From Onchocerca lupi (Eukaryota; Nematoda; Chromadorea; Rhabditida; Onchocercidae): DNA of 64,000 nt. Shown in pieces: positions 1-11,673 of this stretch. Numbering within the stretch: position 1 is the stretch's first letter; each line of letters begins with the position of its first letter. Location of the stretch: assembly GCA_028564675.1 (NCBI GenBank), contig JAOVVO010000221.1:1-64000 (forward strand), given 5' to 3'. A model generated the notes under the pieces. The model was given only the letters and a program-made list of their open reading frames with translations, was not told the origin of the DNA and made no database searches. The position numbers were made by a program, and so were the translations under genes.

Positions 1-634
1 AGAATTTTTAATTGTTATTTTTTTTTTTTTTTTTTTTTTTTTTGAAGAGATTTAGCAATGCAATCTTAACAGGATGTTCAGTTGAAATAATGGCTTATTT
101 TCTATCTCATATTTATTTCAAATCCCGCTTATTATCAATATCAATTCTCTTATAAAATCTAATCCAAACCGCAGTATAGCAGTAGTAGCAGTAATTTGTA
201 AATTGTGAAAAGAAGTCAAAAATAAGGGAATAATTAGTGTTACATTAAAAGTTTAGTTGAGAGAAAGAAAATTAAAACTTAATATAAACTTACACATTTT
301 AACAATACTAATGAATGAATCATATTACGTTTACTTCTTACTTCTTTCAATGCATTTTTCTTTTTTTTTCTTTTTTTTTTTTTACTTTATCATCATGCAA
401 ATATATGAGATAAATTGGAAATGTATAAACGAAATTTATAAAGCAAGAAATCGAAATATAATAAAAAAAATGAAACAAAATAAAACATTAAATGACGTGA
501 AAAAAAAAATGTTTTTATGAAATTTATTATTAATGAAAAATGAAGAAGAGAGAGGAGAAAAATTGAGAAAAATAGATCGAAAAAATTTAATTAATTCCAT
601 TGAATTTTTATTTTTCTTTAAGCTGTTTATATTT

Positions 635-680
<46 letters not shown>

Positions 681-3600
681 TGTAAATGTGATAAAAATAT
701 TGAATTTCAAACTTTACAAAAAAACTAAAACGACCAAAAATAGCACAAAGAGTCAAAAGCAAATAGCAAAAAATAAAAATAAAAGTGCTTCTTCAGTGAG
801 GCTAAAATTTCCACTTCTTCATAAATAACAATAAAGAATCATTGATGAATGAGTTAATATTGATGAAATGCAATTGTAAAGAAGAACAGAATTAAGAAAT
901 CAAAAAAGAAATGAAGAAATGGAAATTGAATCATTTCCCTGGGCGAGACTAACATTAAAAGAATGATAGATTCATAGAAAACAAATGAGAATTTTTTAAA
1001 TACAAAATTTCTCATAAATGAGAGCAAAAAACTATTATTGGTAAATAAAAGGAAATATGAGAATTTTATAAAAGCTTCGTTTTTATAAATTTTTCAAATC
1101 AATTATTCCAAAAAAGAAAAAATGAATCAATACTACTTGAAGATGAAAAAATAAAATAATTTAAGTGATTGTAATATTTTAAATTAATGATCGAATATTC
1201 AGAAGAAGAAAAAAGCAGACAACAATATAACTTCATCCAATAACAATGAAAAAAAATGACAATGTAGAAATCTGTTTGACATATTATTATTCAACAAATG
1301 TTTTTTTTCCTTTTTAAAAATTTTCAAAAACCAAAAGAATGAAAAACTCTCGAAGATCAATTCGTTAATCAATTTTATGCATCTAGCAAAATCCTTTTCA
1401 ATTAGCTAAAAAAGTTGAACAATTAAAGAATATTGTCCTGTTTTCCATCTAAACGTAAAAAGATTATCCTTCAAAATATCATCCCACAGCACAGCATAAC
1501 AAACAGCGATTGGAGCCGATCTAATGAAATTGTTAGATAATTTAATTCACCAACAAAGACAATAAATCCTATTGAAAAAAGAAAGAATAACTTTCTCAAT
1601 CACCTCTATTTATAAGACTTTCGAAATCGAAAAAGCAATTATTTCCACAATTTGCTTATGCCAGCTGAAAAAGCTAAAATCTATAATTTTTCCATTTGCA
1701 GAAGATATTTTAAAAATAAACATCTTTTAGCTAATTCGAGAAAAATTATCATAGCAAATGATTTTTTGGAAAATAAAAGGAAACTGGAAGAGATAAAATA
1801 CAATTTTTTAGTTCTTGTGAATTTATTTATACATTGAAATAAAGTAAATAAAACTGTTGCATCATATAATATGTATATATATTTGCATTTTAATTTAAAT
1901 AGTCCTATAAGTAAATTAGTATTGCAAAGAATACCAAAAAATGTATATTTGATTGTGAAAAGAAAATAACCATTACACTTGAAAGTCTTACATCAATGTT
2001 AAGTGACATCCATAAAATGATAATTCATTCATTCAATTGAATAATATCATTGTGGTAAACATTCATATGATGTGAAAGATATGATTAAATTATTATTATA
2101 TCAAATGATAATAACTATCTGTATAAAGAAAAATATAAATATTCGTTATGACTTTTGACCCGATGTTTCAAGTTCTTCAGCAATTGATTTGAAATTTTAA
2201 AGCAACATTGCATTCGAATAGGCACGTGTTCTTATTCAGATATATCTACTTTTTTGTTACTTGTCACAGGTATGTCAGGTAAAAGTAAGTATGCAGACAT
2301 TTTTATTTATATAGACTAGCTGTATGCCACGCGGAACGTGGCCCGGTACAATTAGTTCGGAATATTTAATGAAATTTACCGAATCTTATGATATTCATTA
2401 TTGATGATATGAACATTATACGATGTCGGATATTAATTACTTGGCAATATGGTAACGGTAAAAGCAGAATATTGATTAGAAAAATTTAAATAAATCAAAA
2501 ATACATAGTAGCTAAGTCAAGAGATTCTGATATGTCATTTATCAGAATATAATAAGCAGTTGATTTAAACGTAAAAATTCAATTGCATTCCGATTGTAAA
2601 TTCCAAATTACCAGATGTTCATGCGCTACAAACAGACATCAACAATTTGTTGTGAAAAAATGATAACAGAATTGAATTTCAAAAAAAAAAAGCTCAAGAT
2701 TATTGATAATTTCGTATTTCAGTGATAAAAATGAAGAAATGTTATCTCTTGATTATCATCATTAGGCTGAAAATAGAGGAGCAGAAGTTTGTAAGCTATA
2801 AAAGATCAGTAAAAATGAATGAATGAAGTGGAGAAGGAAAATGGAAAAGAAAAGGGAAGTAGGCACTTGTTAAAATGATACATGATACCTTTTGAATAGA
2901 AATAGAATACCTGTTGAAGAGATGCATAATATCATCAAAAGTTATGCTTAAATAAAAATTGAATTTCTTCTTTCTCTCCATCTCTCTCTCTCTTTTCTTT
3001 TTAATTTTTCTACTTCCAATAGCATTCCTGTCGACTAAAAAAGGTCTAATTGACTAGGAGGACGTTTAGAGATGTTTACACTTGATCTCATTCTTTTAAC
3101 AAGCCAATAATGAACTCTCGACATTTGCAAAAATAATGAAATTCAACTATAGCTGAAACAAATCGATTCAGAAAAGCAGCAAAAATTGCAGTAATAGTTG
3201 CAGTATTAGTAATAATAATTTAAATTCGGAAGATGTCATTTTTGAGATAGCATTTGTCATCGACTTCACACACACATCGTTGCATCATATTTATACTCAT
3301 TTTCATCTCTTCTTTGCTGTTTTACATCATATTTTTTTGATAAATCACCAATTAATAATATTATTCCTCTTCTTTCTACAAATCTTTATTTGCACGTCTA
3401 TCTGAGGAATCGAGAATATTACTATATCTCGATTCATTCTTAAAGGAGTAACATCAAAGATTCGTGAAATTCTCAACAAAATTTCACTTTTAATGGATAA
3501 AATAAATGAATTTCATCTATCAAAAGAATACAGAATTATTTTGCAGAATTACTTTCACATCACTAGAATGCTAAATCAGATAGCAACGAGAAGATTCTTC

Positions 3601-4106
3601 AGAGTCAAATAAATGCCTGAAAGCTGAATAAAAAAGCTCATTTATTTCCAGTTGCAATTGCTAATCATTTTTTTTTACACTTCATTTCATCAGTCAGATA
3701 AATTCAGTGACCCATCATAAACATAGATAGTCAGACAAATTCAGTGACCAATCATGAACATAAAACATAGATTCATTTACCCTTCGAAAAATTTCTTTTA
3801 TCGGACAAATGAATTCTATGATTATGATCTTCTAGTCCATTCAAAACCCATTATTAAAATAATCTCAAACATTTGTAGAACTACGCTCGATATCTAATTA
3901 AAATTCTCCTACCTGAGTATATTGTGCCTATTTATGATTTTCCAATAACTCGCCACTATTCCTTAATTAATTCAAAATCGGAAGGCAAAACTCATATATG
4001 TTCTAATTTGTTTATAATTATGTTTCATTCCCAAGAAAAAATCATGAAATGCCTTATTAAATAAGTGAATGTAATGAATGATTAATAAATGAATCATTAA
4101 TCCTTA
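1..4106. other. gene-free AT-rich region
   Basis: No convincing gene is visible on either strand. The open frames here are short, low-complexity and lack splice structure. The stretch holds poly(T) runs at about 22-43 and 640-679, a CT run near 2982-2993, and a short imperfect tandem duplication at about 3693-3765, where a unit of roughly 38 bases containing 'aaattcagtgacc' occurs twice. A GC-rich motif near 2320 is listed separately. The 3' flank and untranslated region of the AKTIP homologue would fall at the right-hand end. Confidence 0.6.
2318..2352. repeat. GC-rich motif, possible transposon terminus
   Basis: In an otherwise AT-rich stretch there is a compact GC-rich segment reading gactagctgtatgccacg followed by a match to its complement (ccacg...cgtgg). 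Sequences of the form 'agctg-atgcc-cgcg' preceded by T/A-rich DNA are familiar at the ends of some dispersed retroelements in invertebrate genomes. That resemblance is from memory and no element body is visible next to it. It could also be a chance palindrome. Confidence 0.25.
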
Positions 4107-7100
4107 TCATATATCACTTTCTCCAACTTCATCATTGCTCCTCCAACTTGACTGTGTTCGGAAAGCACTTGTATCTGGTATTCTGGATGGCTCAACATCT
4201 GTTTTTTGCTCCTTATCTTCCCTTTTCTCATGCGTTTCCTCCATTAGCTCACTGATATTCCCGTTATTTTTGACAGCAAGATTTTCAATGCTATCCTCAT
4301 TTTGCATTGTACTCTGTAACTCAAAATAAAGAATAAATAAAGCATAGAAAAGACTATCACATGAATATTTAAAAACAGGACTTGGTGCGCACTAGTTAAA
4401 TCAAAAGATTAAAACGATTTCATGGACAAACGGAAATAACATCAAAGAAAGTGCCTATCATTTGCTTCTTTTCTTTCCATTATCATTATTTCCATTAAAC
4501 AAACGGAAAAGACTTCACTTTCAGTAAATCCGAATCGTTTTTTTCGGACTCTTTTTGTAATTCTTTCTCACTTTCTTGCTCACTTTCATCATTCAAATCC
4601 AATCCGGAAATATGGGGAATGATGATTTCATTTGTTACGATCCGACTGCTTAATTCACCTGCATAATTCCCATTTTTAATTGAAATTAAAAAATATGTAG
4701 ATAAGGAATTAAAAAATATGTAGATAAGGAAGAAAGGAATACAAAAATGGAAACCACAAGAATTTTGTTTTAGCGATACTAGTCAATGGACATGATATAC
4801 TATTTTATAAAGAACACCTAAAAAAAAAAAAAAAAAAACGACAACCTGAACAAGAAACGTGGGAAGGCCCTGCATTCTTTGGGCAATTTTCTGCTTCTGA
4901 TATTATCTATAAATCATTTCATGAAGCGTTAGCCATCAGTAGAGAAAAATAGAAAAAGCAGTTACAAATTATACCTTCAAATCAAGCTCAGTGGGTCTCG
5001 GTGGTTCCACCATATAGCATAAATCAGTTGGAGAAATCCATGAAAATCCATGTTTACTTCGGGATTCAAATAATGAAGATCTGTTAAGACCGCAACCAAG
5101 AGAACCTAGCATTGATATCGTACTCATTTGACTGTCAGTCAATCCGCCAATAAGCCTTTGTCTTAATGGTTCATGAATGGATGCATCCCATGGCATAAGC
5201 CTGAAAATCAATCTTTCTCAATTATCTCTTAATTTAACTGAAATAACCATTAAATACGGCACACTAAATCTGGAGTAACGGATATCTGAGTTAAATAAAA
5301 AAGTAAATATGACTGATAGTGAGACAAGTCACCAAAAAGATATAAAAAAGTTTTATTAACTTTGTTCAATTTGGCGAATTGATTATAATCAGGTTTTCAA
5401 AAATTCAAAATACAAGTTTCTCAACATTACTAAAGAAACAATGTGTAACACCTACTTAATGGCATTTGCATCGTCCACATCAACAGGGTCGTATATAACA
5501 GATCGACTTTTTCTACAAAACTTTATTCACGTCATATAGATGAAAAGAAAGCTCTATGTTGTACTAGAAATTATAGTGTATTAGGATGTAAAATTAGGTC
5601 TTTCCACTCCAAAAATCCCCGATAAAAAAACCATATCTTTGCATTTCAAACCAGATCATTCTTCATAAACGATAATGAAGTTTGAGGATGCAAAAACCTA
5701 AAACCTGATTCTCCAAAGTAGAACAGAATTCTATTACTTATGAACTTTTTAAAAAAAGTTTTGCTTACTTAATAAGTTCGCTGGCTCGTATTCGGTATAA
5801 TTCTCTATTATCGCAAAGTAACGCTGCTGCTTCAGCATTTGCGCATGTCGCTGGATTTGAATCAAATGTGAAAAACGTTCTCTGAAAAAAGAAGTAAAAT
5901 AGATTTATTCATTAAAACATTTGTTTATTTCTATATTCCCATAGCAATTAATGCATCGCAAATAACATAATTTAAGATAAAGATTATCATAAAACCTCGA
6001 TTACCATTCTATTTTATAATAGTTTCTTCCACGTATTTTGCAAATAAGATTATTATGTCATCTTCTTAACTTGAATCCTTCTCCAGAAGAAAATTAAAAT
6101 TAAAAAAGATGTAATATATACTTGTACAATAAGCAAAATGTGATAGATATGATGCTGATCCGATTTCCAGCCATCAGCAAAATATTTTTTCAAATCCAGC
6201 TCTCGCGTAGCTGGGTTAACATGTGGATGGAATACATCCAAATCAAAAAGTACTTTCTGCAAAAACAAAAATCTAAAATATAAATTATAGTTTTAAAATA
6301 TAAATTATAGTTTGAATCCACTGGTCCTTCATAAGCTTCCGTTACAGGGTAATCTGGATACGTCTCTTCCTTTTTGAAAAGTCCGGTGATTATCCTGGCC
6401 GTGACAATCGGTTTTTCTTCCACCACTTCTTCAACCGGTATTTCGGTAGGTATTTCCACAATTTTTATTACTGGTTCGTCGGAACGTCCACTGTGATAAA
6501 CGTTAACATGTTGTTGCAGTGGTTCTCCTTCAACATCTAATGCCAGACTTGTCGAAGCCAACGGTCCATCATATGGAACAGATGTTGGATAATCCAAATG
6601 AGCCGGACCTCTTTTGAAAAGACCGGTGATTTTGGCTCCAAGTGCTTGCGCAGCATCTGTGAATACTTCGCCCACATCGATGGAGGGTTTTTTCTCTTCA
6701 GTCGGTACAAATTCTTCCGAACGACCGCTGTGATAAACAGTAACCAGTTGTTCGATCGGTTCACTTTCCACATCAGGTATGCGATAAGTTGAATCCACTG
6801 GTCCTTCATAAGCTTCCGTTACAGGGTAATCTGGATACGTCTCTTCCTTTTTGAAAAGTCCGGTGATTATCCTGGCCGTAACAATTGGCTTTTCTTCTAA
6901 TGGTTTTACTTCTCGAATCTCGGTTGGTATTAGTTCGTCGGAACGTCCACTGTGATGGTTTCACTCGGTACAGAAAGCCTTCTGAATTCAGTAATGAGTA
7001 TTTCAATAACATATTTATCCATAATATATTACAGATATTGACTTTTGGTTGATGAAGAATAATGCATTTTGAGATAAAAAGCCATTCCAGGCTTATATAA

Positions 7101-7931
7101 CAGAATACGAAATCTGTGATATATAACGGAATACCGGTAACTCCGTAGATGGGAAATCCATAGGAAGATGCAAAGTAAAGCGAAAAACAGCACCAGCATA
7201 TACACCCTGACGAATAAACAATAAACCGAACCATTCTAAAACAAGATAAATTGCTGTTAAATAAATCGAATATTCAAACACTTAAATTCGAAATTAAAGT
7301 CTCAATCTTGTCATTTATATATTTGCCTCTGTAAATGTTGAAGTATACAAAATAAAAATAGCAATGGCGAAATAAATTTTACTAATACAACATAAACTGA
7401 AATCTTTAATAAAATTTAAACAACGAAAATTAAGAACTTATTGTTAGATTGTTAATGTTGCGACTTATGAGGTTAGTTTATATACAAAAAAGCTTTTCTT
7501 TTTTTTTTTTTCGTTCGCATTGTTTATTGGTATTATAAAATGAAATATTAATGCTATATTTCGCCAGAAATATGCAAGAATTTAAACAACGATGTAAAAA
7601 GAAATAGTATACTGAATTTACCGAATTTATTTCGAGCACTTGGCACTGTATATAAACCATCTATTGGATCTCGGCAAATTAACGCACTGAAATAAATATT
7701 AATCATAATATTATGATTAATATTTATTTTGCATAAATGTAATATCAAGAATAATACACACATGAATAATACTACAGGAACTTACTATTCGGACATGATA
7801 ATATGCTCGGTAATCAGCTCCGGAGACAATTGAAGCGGTTCTCCTGGTGCCATCTCGACAGCAATCTCAACACCTTCAGTGTCCCCGAAGCTACTTCCTG
7901 ATGAATGGAATAAACTATTCTTACGCTTCAT
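4107..7931 (-). CDS. AKTIP: AKTIP / Fused toes homologue (E2-like, inactive)
   Basis: Homologue of AKTIP (FTS), a ubiquitin-conjugating-like (UEV) protein of the FTS-Hook-FHIP complex that links vesicles to dynein; in mammals it also acts at telomeres. Exons on the minus strand: 7931-7786, 7686-7622, 7235-7135, 6256-6122, 5881-5769, 5512-5456, 5200-4975, probably 4890-4846, then 4658-4519 and 4313-4107. The first seven join in phase. The UEV fold runs from about residue 50 to 175. It carries EWFGLLFIRQGVYAG, then KVLFDLDVFHPHVNPATREL, then KKYFADGW, close to vertebrate AKTIP. The E2 catalytic Cys is absent, as in the family. LMPWDASIHEPLRQRL matches the conserved C-terminal block. Beyond it lies an acidic, Ser/Glu-rich tail not usual in vertebrates. 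The start ATG lies 6 bases after a TCAG acceptor, suggesting spliced-leader addition. The join into 4658-4519 does not close in frame as I read it, so the tail is tentative. Intron 3 contains an unrelated fragment, listed separately. Confidence 0.92.
6314..6957 (-). pseudogene. repeat-protein exon fragment inside AKTIP intron 3
   Basis: An uninterrupted reading frame of about 214 codons on the minus strand lies inside an intron of the AKTIP homologue. It encodes related sub-repeats of about 80 residues built around YHSGRSDEP or YHSGRSEEF, with GLFK(R/K) and YPDYPVTEAYEGPVDS. The DNA repeats with a 477-base period: the block starting at 6314 recurs almost unchanged at 6791. The fragment begins in mid-repeat (HSGRSDEL) and stops abruptly at GPVDS. 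An acceptor-like CACAG at its 5' edge would place it out of frame with the AKTIP exons, and no donor is visible at the other end. From memory, such repeats resemble the repetitive tails of giant nematode cytoskeletal proteins such as the large ankyrin UNC-44; this is unverified. Best read as a captured exon piece from another gene, with its frame still intact. Confidence 0.7.
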
Positions 7932-8095
7932 ACGAATCTGATGAGAAAGATTCCTTATCGATGAAATATTTCAACTGCCACAGTTTGCAACCATTTTATC
8001 GTTAATGAATACAACGATCAACACTCCTGAACAACGTATATAATTGGTTAATTATTAACTTAAACAGGTTACTGATAGAGATACAATGAAATATG

Positions 8096-8503
8096 TCACA
8101 CCCGGACAACATCATTAGCGTGTACTTGAAGATTCACGCTTGGATAAAGATAAATAAACAGAGAGAGCAAATGAATCAATAAGTGATTCTTATCTATTTT
8201 CTTGGTCAGAGTTAAAATATATCGGAAGTACCAATCACCGTTTATTAAAGCATTGTAAATTCCACAAAATTCCTGATCCTCTTTTATGCGACCAGCAATA
8301 TTTAGTTCATATATAATGACATTTACCACAAAAATGATTTGCTGTAGCACAAAATCACCCAAGGATTGCTTATAGGCTGGCATGTAAAGTATATTGTTGC
8401 TAATAACCGATAAAAGATCTTTTAACTTCATACTATCAAATTTACATGACACAATAAGGCGTATCACATTTAAATGGGAAAAATAACTACCAGTGTGACT
8501 CAA
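8096..8503 (-). CDS. hypothetical ORF between two minus-strand genes
   Basis: A single open frame of about 135 codons, or slightly more if read upstream through FYFFDNLRLSHTG. It has no ATG at its beginning; the first position in the given span is TTG and the first in-frame ATG is internal (MKLKDLLSV). The product would contain hydrophobic stretches (FVLQQIIFVVNVIIYEL, LLIHLLSLFIYLYP) and end in LQVHANDVVRV. I do not recognise a family. It sits in the 0.9-kb gap between the orphan membrane protein and the AKTIP homologue on the same strand. It could be an exon of a third gene, an alternative 3' exon, or a chance frame in AT-rich DNA, though its length and mixed composition are above what most chance frames here show. 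Confidence 0.3.
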   Translation of the reverse strand: MSHTGSYFSHLNVIRLIVSCKFDSMKLKDLLSVISNNILYMPAYKQSLGDFVLQQIIFVVNVIIYELNIAGRIKEDQEFCGIYNALINGDWYFRYILTLTKKIDKNHLLIHLLSLFIYLYPSVNLQVHANDVVRV

Positions 8504-8853
8504 TCGCAGATTATCAAAGAAATAGAAAACAATTGAATCATTTCAACTTTTACATATAGCATATAGATGATATCTTGACGAATATGAATTGTAAAATGCA
8601 ATTTACACAGATGATTAGTAACTTATGAAAGTCAAGCTCCACCGATAATCCTATTTAAAACTAGCACAGTTAGAAATTAGGAGTTGGACATCAAAATTTC
8701 TGTGTTAAGTAAAAGACTCTAGGTAAAAGATCTAAAAGCTAATACTTTTTCGGAATATTAAAATCACTTCACTGTCTTTTCACAAAACAATACAAGTATA
8801 ATCTGAGTGATTTAGTAACAGAATATATAGAGTTACAGCAAGAAAGACGAATA

Positions 8854-10210
8854 TTAACTTCGGCCTGGCGGAACGTATCCGGAATAAATACCCACTGGCT
8901 TCTGTGCAAGTAATGTCGGAATATTTAGAAGGACTGATATGATTGGAACTACCATCAATATTTTTCCAATCTTGGCAAGAAGAGCAGACAAAGGTAACGC
9001 ATTTTCGGGTGCCATACCTTTCAGTTCAGTATTAATCTGAAAAAGTCATTTACTTGCACAATTCAGTTCAAACAAGGAAAAAAAAATAAAAGGAGAAGGT
9101 TAGAAAAATTTTAGATAATAACTTTCAGGAAGTTATATAGGTAATCGAGAGAATTTACACCAGAGTTAGAACAAATGATATATTAGCACCAGCTCATTTA
9201 GAATTGCAATAAAAAGGCTATTTCGTAAAACAACTGTGAAAGAACTTCGTTTGATATAATTGAAATGAGTAAAAACTGAGTTGTATTTTCATAAATAGCA
9301 ATTTTTTCAAATTACTATGCACATCTGATTCCCAAGAAAAAAAAAGACATAAGATAGAAAGGAAGAATACTGATTATATACTTATTTTAGAGCTAAGATA
9401 TATAAGAGTTTTATGCGACAGGAAATAAAATTCCTTTTTTGCATATAAAAATGTTGCCAGTTTATTCATATATCCGAACTCTCATTACTCAGCAGAAAAA
9501 GTTTAATATTTTAATATTTAAGATGATTTTCAATGCAGAGATTAACTTACAAAAAACTGCTGAGATATTTTATGCAAACCTGGTCTATAAAGACCATATT
9601 TACCCATCACAAGTTTGCCCACTTTCGTCCCTTCCGGTAATTTTGGCAACAAACGCGCTCCTACCTGAAAAACAGCCATTCTAAAGAATTAATTTTTGTG
9701 CGAGAAAATAATAGAAAACTGTAAATTGCAGTTCTAAAATAGTCAAAAAGTGATGATAATTTAAATTTATCAAATGTTACAATTAGACTTCACGAATATC
9801 GACAAAAATTTCAATATTAGTTAAACAGTAAAATAAGGACATAATACATAGTTCCTATTGGAATGCATAGTTCCTATTGGAATGCATAATTTCTATTTTT
9901 AAAACAATAATAAATTAGAACTAACACCAAGCTGCCATTCGGTATGAACCATCGGATTCCATTCAAGAATTGGAGGTGGCTTCTTTCCTGAAATTTCACC
10001 GCCAGCAGCTCCTCCACTAACGATTCTTTCAGGAATAGCAGAAGCTTTAGTACTGGTATGCAATGAGCCAACTTGCAGACATTCTTGTTCGCTAAGACCG
10101 ACACTCCACTTTACATTGGCTACATCACATTCTCGAACTATTTTACTCGGTGCATTGATTGCTTGCGATAATCCAACCTCAAATAAATTGTTTTTATATG
10201 ACATTAACAT
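8854..10210 (-). CDS. unidentified 193-residue membrane protein
   Basis: Three exons join cleanly in phase: 10210-9926, 9664-9551 and 9036-8854, giving 193 residues. The start ATG at 10210 lies 12 bases after a TATTCAG acceptor, which suggests spliced-leader addition; a second ATG two codons on is possible. The N-terminal half is polar, with three Cys (RECD, QECL) and a Gly-rich SGGAAGGE segment followed by KKPPPILEWNPMVHTEW. The middle has ARLLPKLPEGTKVGKLVMG and KYGLYRPGLHKISQQFF. The C-terminal exon has one probable membrane segment (KILMVVPIISVLLNIPTLLA) and ends YSGYVPPGRS. I do not recognise the family. The compact size, single membrane span and basic middle would suit a small mitochondrial inner-membrane protein, but that is a guess. 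It lies upstream of and on the same strand as the AKTIP homologue. Confidence 0.72.
9848..9885. repeat. 19-bp tandem duplication
   Basis: The unit catagttcctattggaatg occurs twice head-to-tail in the first intron of the orphan membrane-protein gene. The copies are identical, so the duplication is probably recent. No function is apparent. Confidence 0.85.
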
Positions 10211-11673
10211 TATATATTGGAACTGAATACTTATACATTAGAATTTTCGTCCTTTCAACGCTTTCTCCGGACAAATTTTATCTATATTGAAGAAACAGTC
10301 TGATAAATCCAATTCCATCAATAAATGAAGTTTTGTGAAGAGCAAAATATATTTACTTCCGGTACTGCGGACTCAGCCACTGGAAGCAGACGATTTGCGA
10401 AAGCGGAAAAGCGGAAACGCACCATCGATTTCGACAAAGGTAAATCTGGAATATAATCATGATACGTATTGTGCAGTGGGTAGCAGAACACGTTGCTCGA
10501 AACTGCTTTCCTCCAAAACTTTCCCTAACATTAATTCTTAGAAAATCCATCATAAATTCGTAGCATGAGAAAAAATAACAAAGTCTTTTCAACCATGAAA
10601 CTAATAAATGCAATCTCGGAATGGTTAATTACTTTTGATAATCCTTGAATGTTTCTTTGGGTATAAAATTGAAATTCTTGTTATAAAACGAAAACTAATA
10701 CTAATTCTCTTTCTTTCTCTCAATTTTTTTCATAGCAATTTGATAAACTAAATATCATTCAGTGAATAACTACGTATATCTTTATTATTGTACGATTCAT
10801 TTCTATTCTGTGAAGAAAATGATTTAAGATTTTGATAAATTATTCCAAATACATTGATTTATCGTCCATTATAAAGCCATATTTTTGTTACGAGATTACA
10901 TCTTTCTGATATTAAAAAATTCCGAAATGGAAAAATATTAGGATCCAAATTTTCCATGACGGGAAAATTACCGCGAAATTAAGTAGGATACCACGGGATC
11001 CACCACGGTATCGCGGGAACACCAAGTTATCACATAACAGAACCACCAACTTCAAAATTCCAACGTCGAGAATGCTTGCTCTAAAAAATCAAGAGCAATC
11101 GATACATCGAGACAACAACTCCATGGAGCCGCTAGATAAAAGCGACATCATAGAGAATCAGAGAAACAGTACAATTCATTGTAAGTTGATATGCTAGAGA
11201 TTTTGAAAAAAACGTTTCAGAGATAAGCAAGATGTAAAAATAACACTGCAGAGATGGAGAAACAGATTGAAACAATATGATTTGCAAGAGACAACAGAGA
11301 TTGATAAGGTTTAAAATATAAAATGCTTTTAGGATGCAATGAAAGAAATGAAAATAGTAGTTGAATTACTGAACTATAGCAGGAACTAGGTAGAATAACT
11401 CAAAATAGACACTGGATACATGAGTAGGGAGTCAGATAGAAAGGGAAAAGAAGAGAATTAGAACTTAATCGTTTTGGATACTTTTTGCAATTTCAATTTC
11501 ACAAATGACTAACATTATTTAGATGATTTTTAGTGCTTCTCTGATAATATGGTACAGTTCAGTGTTTTTATATTTTATTGATTTATCATACTTTATCGAT
11601 TTATTACATTTTATTGATTTCCTCAGATATATTCTTCTCAGGAAGTGAGAAAGAGAAACATCAAGAAGAAACA
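10211..11673. other. intergenic region between divergent genes
   Basis: This stretch separates the minus-strand orphan gene from the plus-strand VPS72 gene, so it should contain the promoters of both. No gene is convincing. Between about 10955 and 11040 the sequence is unusually GC-rich, with repeated ccacgg and tcgcgg words (for example ggatccaccacggtatcgcg), possibly the remnant of an old element. I see no recognisable TATA, operator or RNA gene. Confidence 0.5.

Noticed and set aside
257..762. Two overlapping frames of 87 and 108 codons near a poly(T) run
   Set aside because: They consist largely of poly-Phe and poly-Lys from homopolymer runs and AT-rich background.
6806..7234. 142-codon minus-strand frame overlapping AKTIP exon 3
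   Set aside because: It reads the AKTIP exon and the repeat fragment in the wrong frame; both have better readings.
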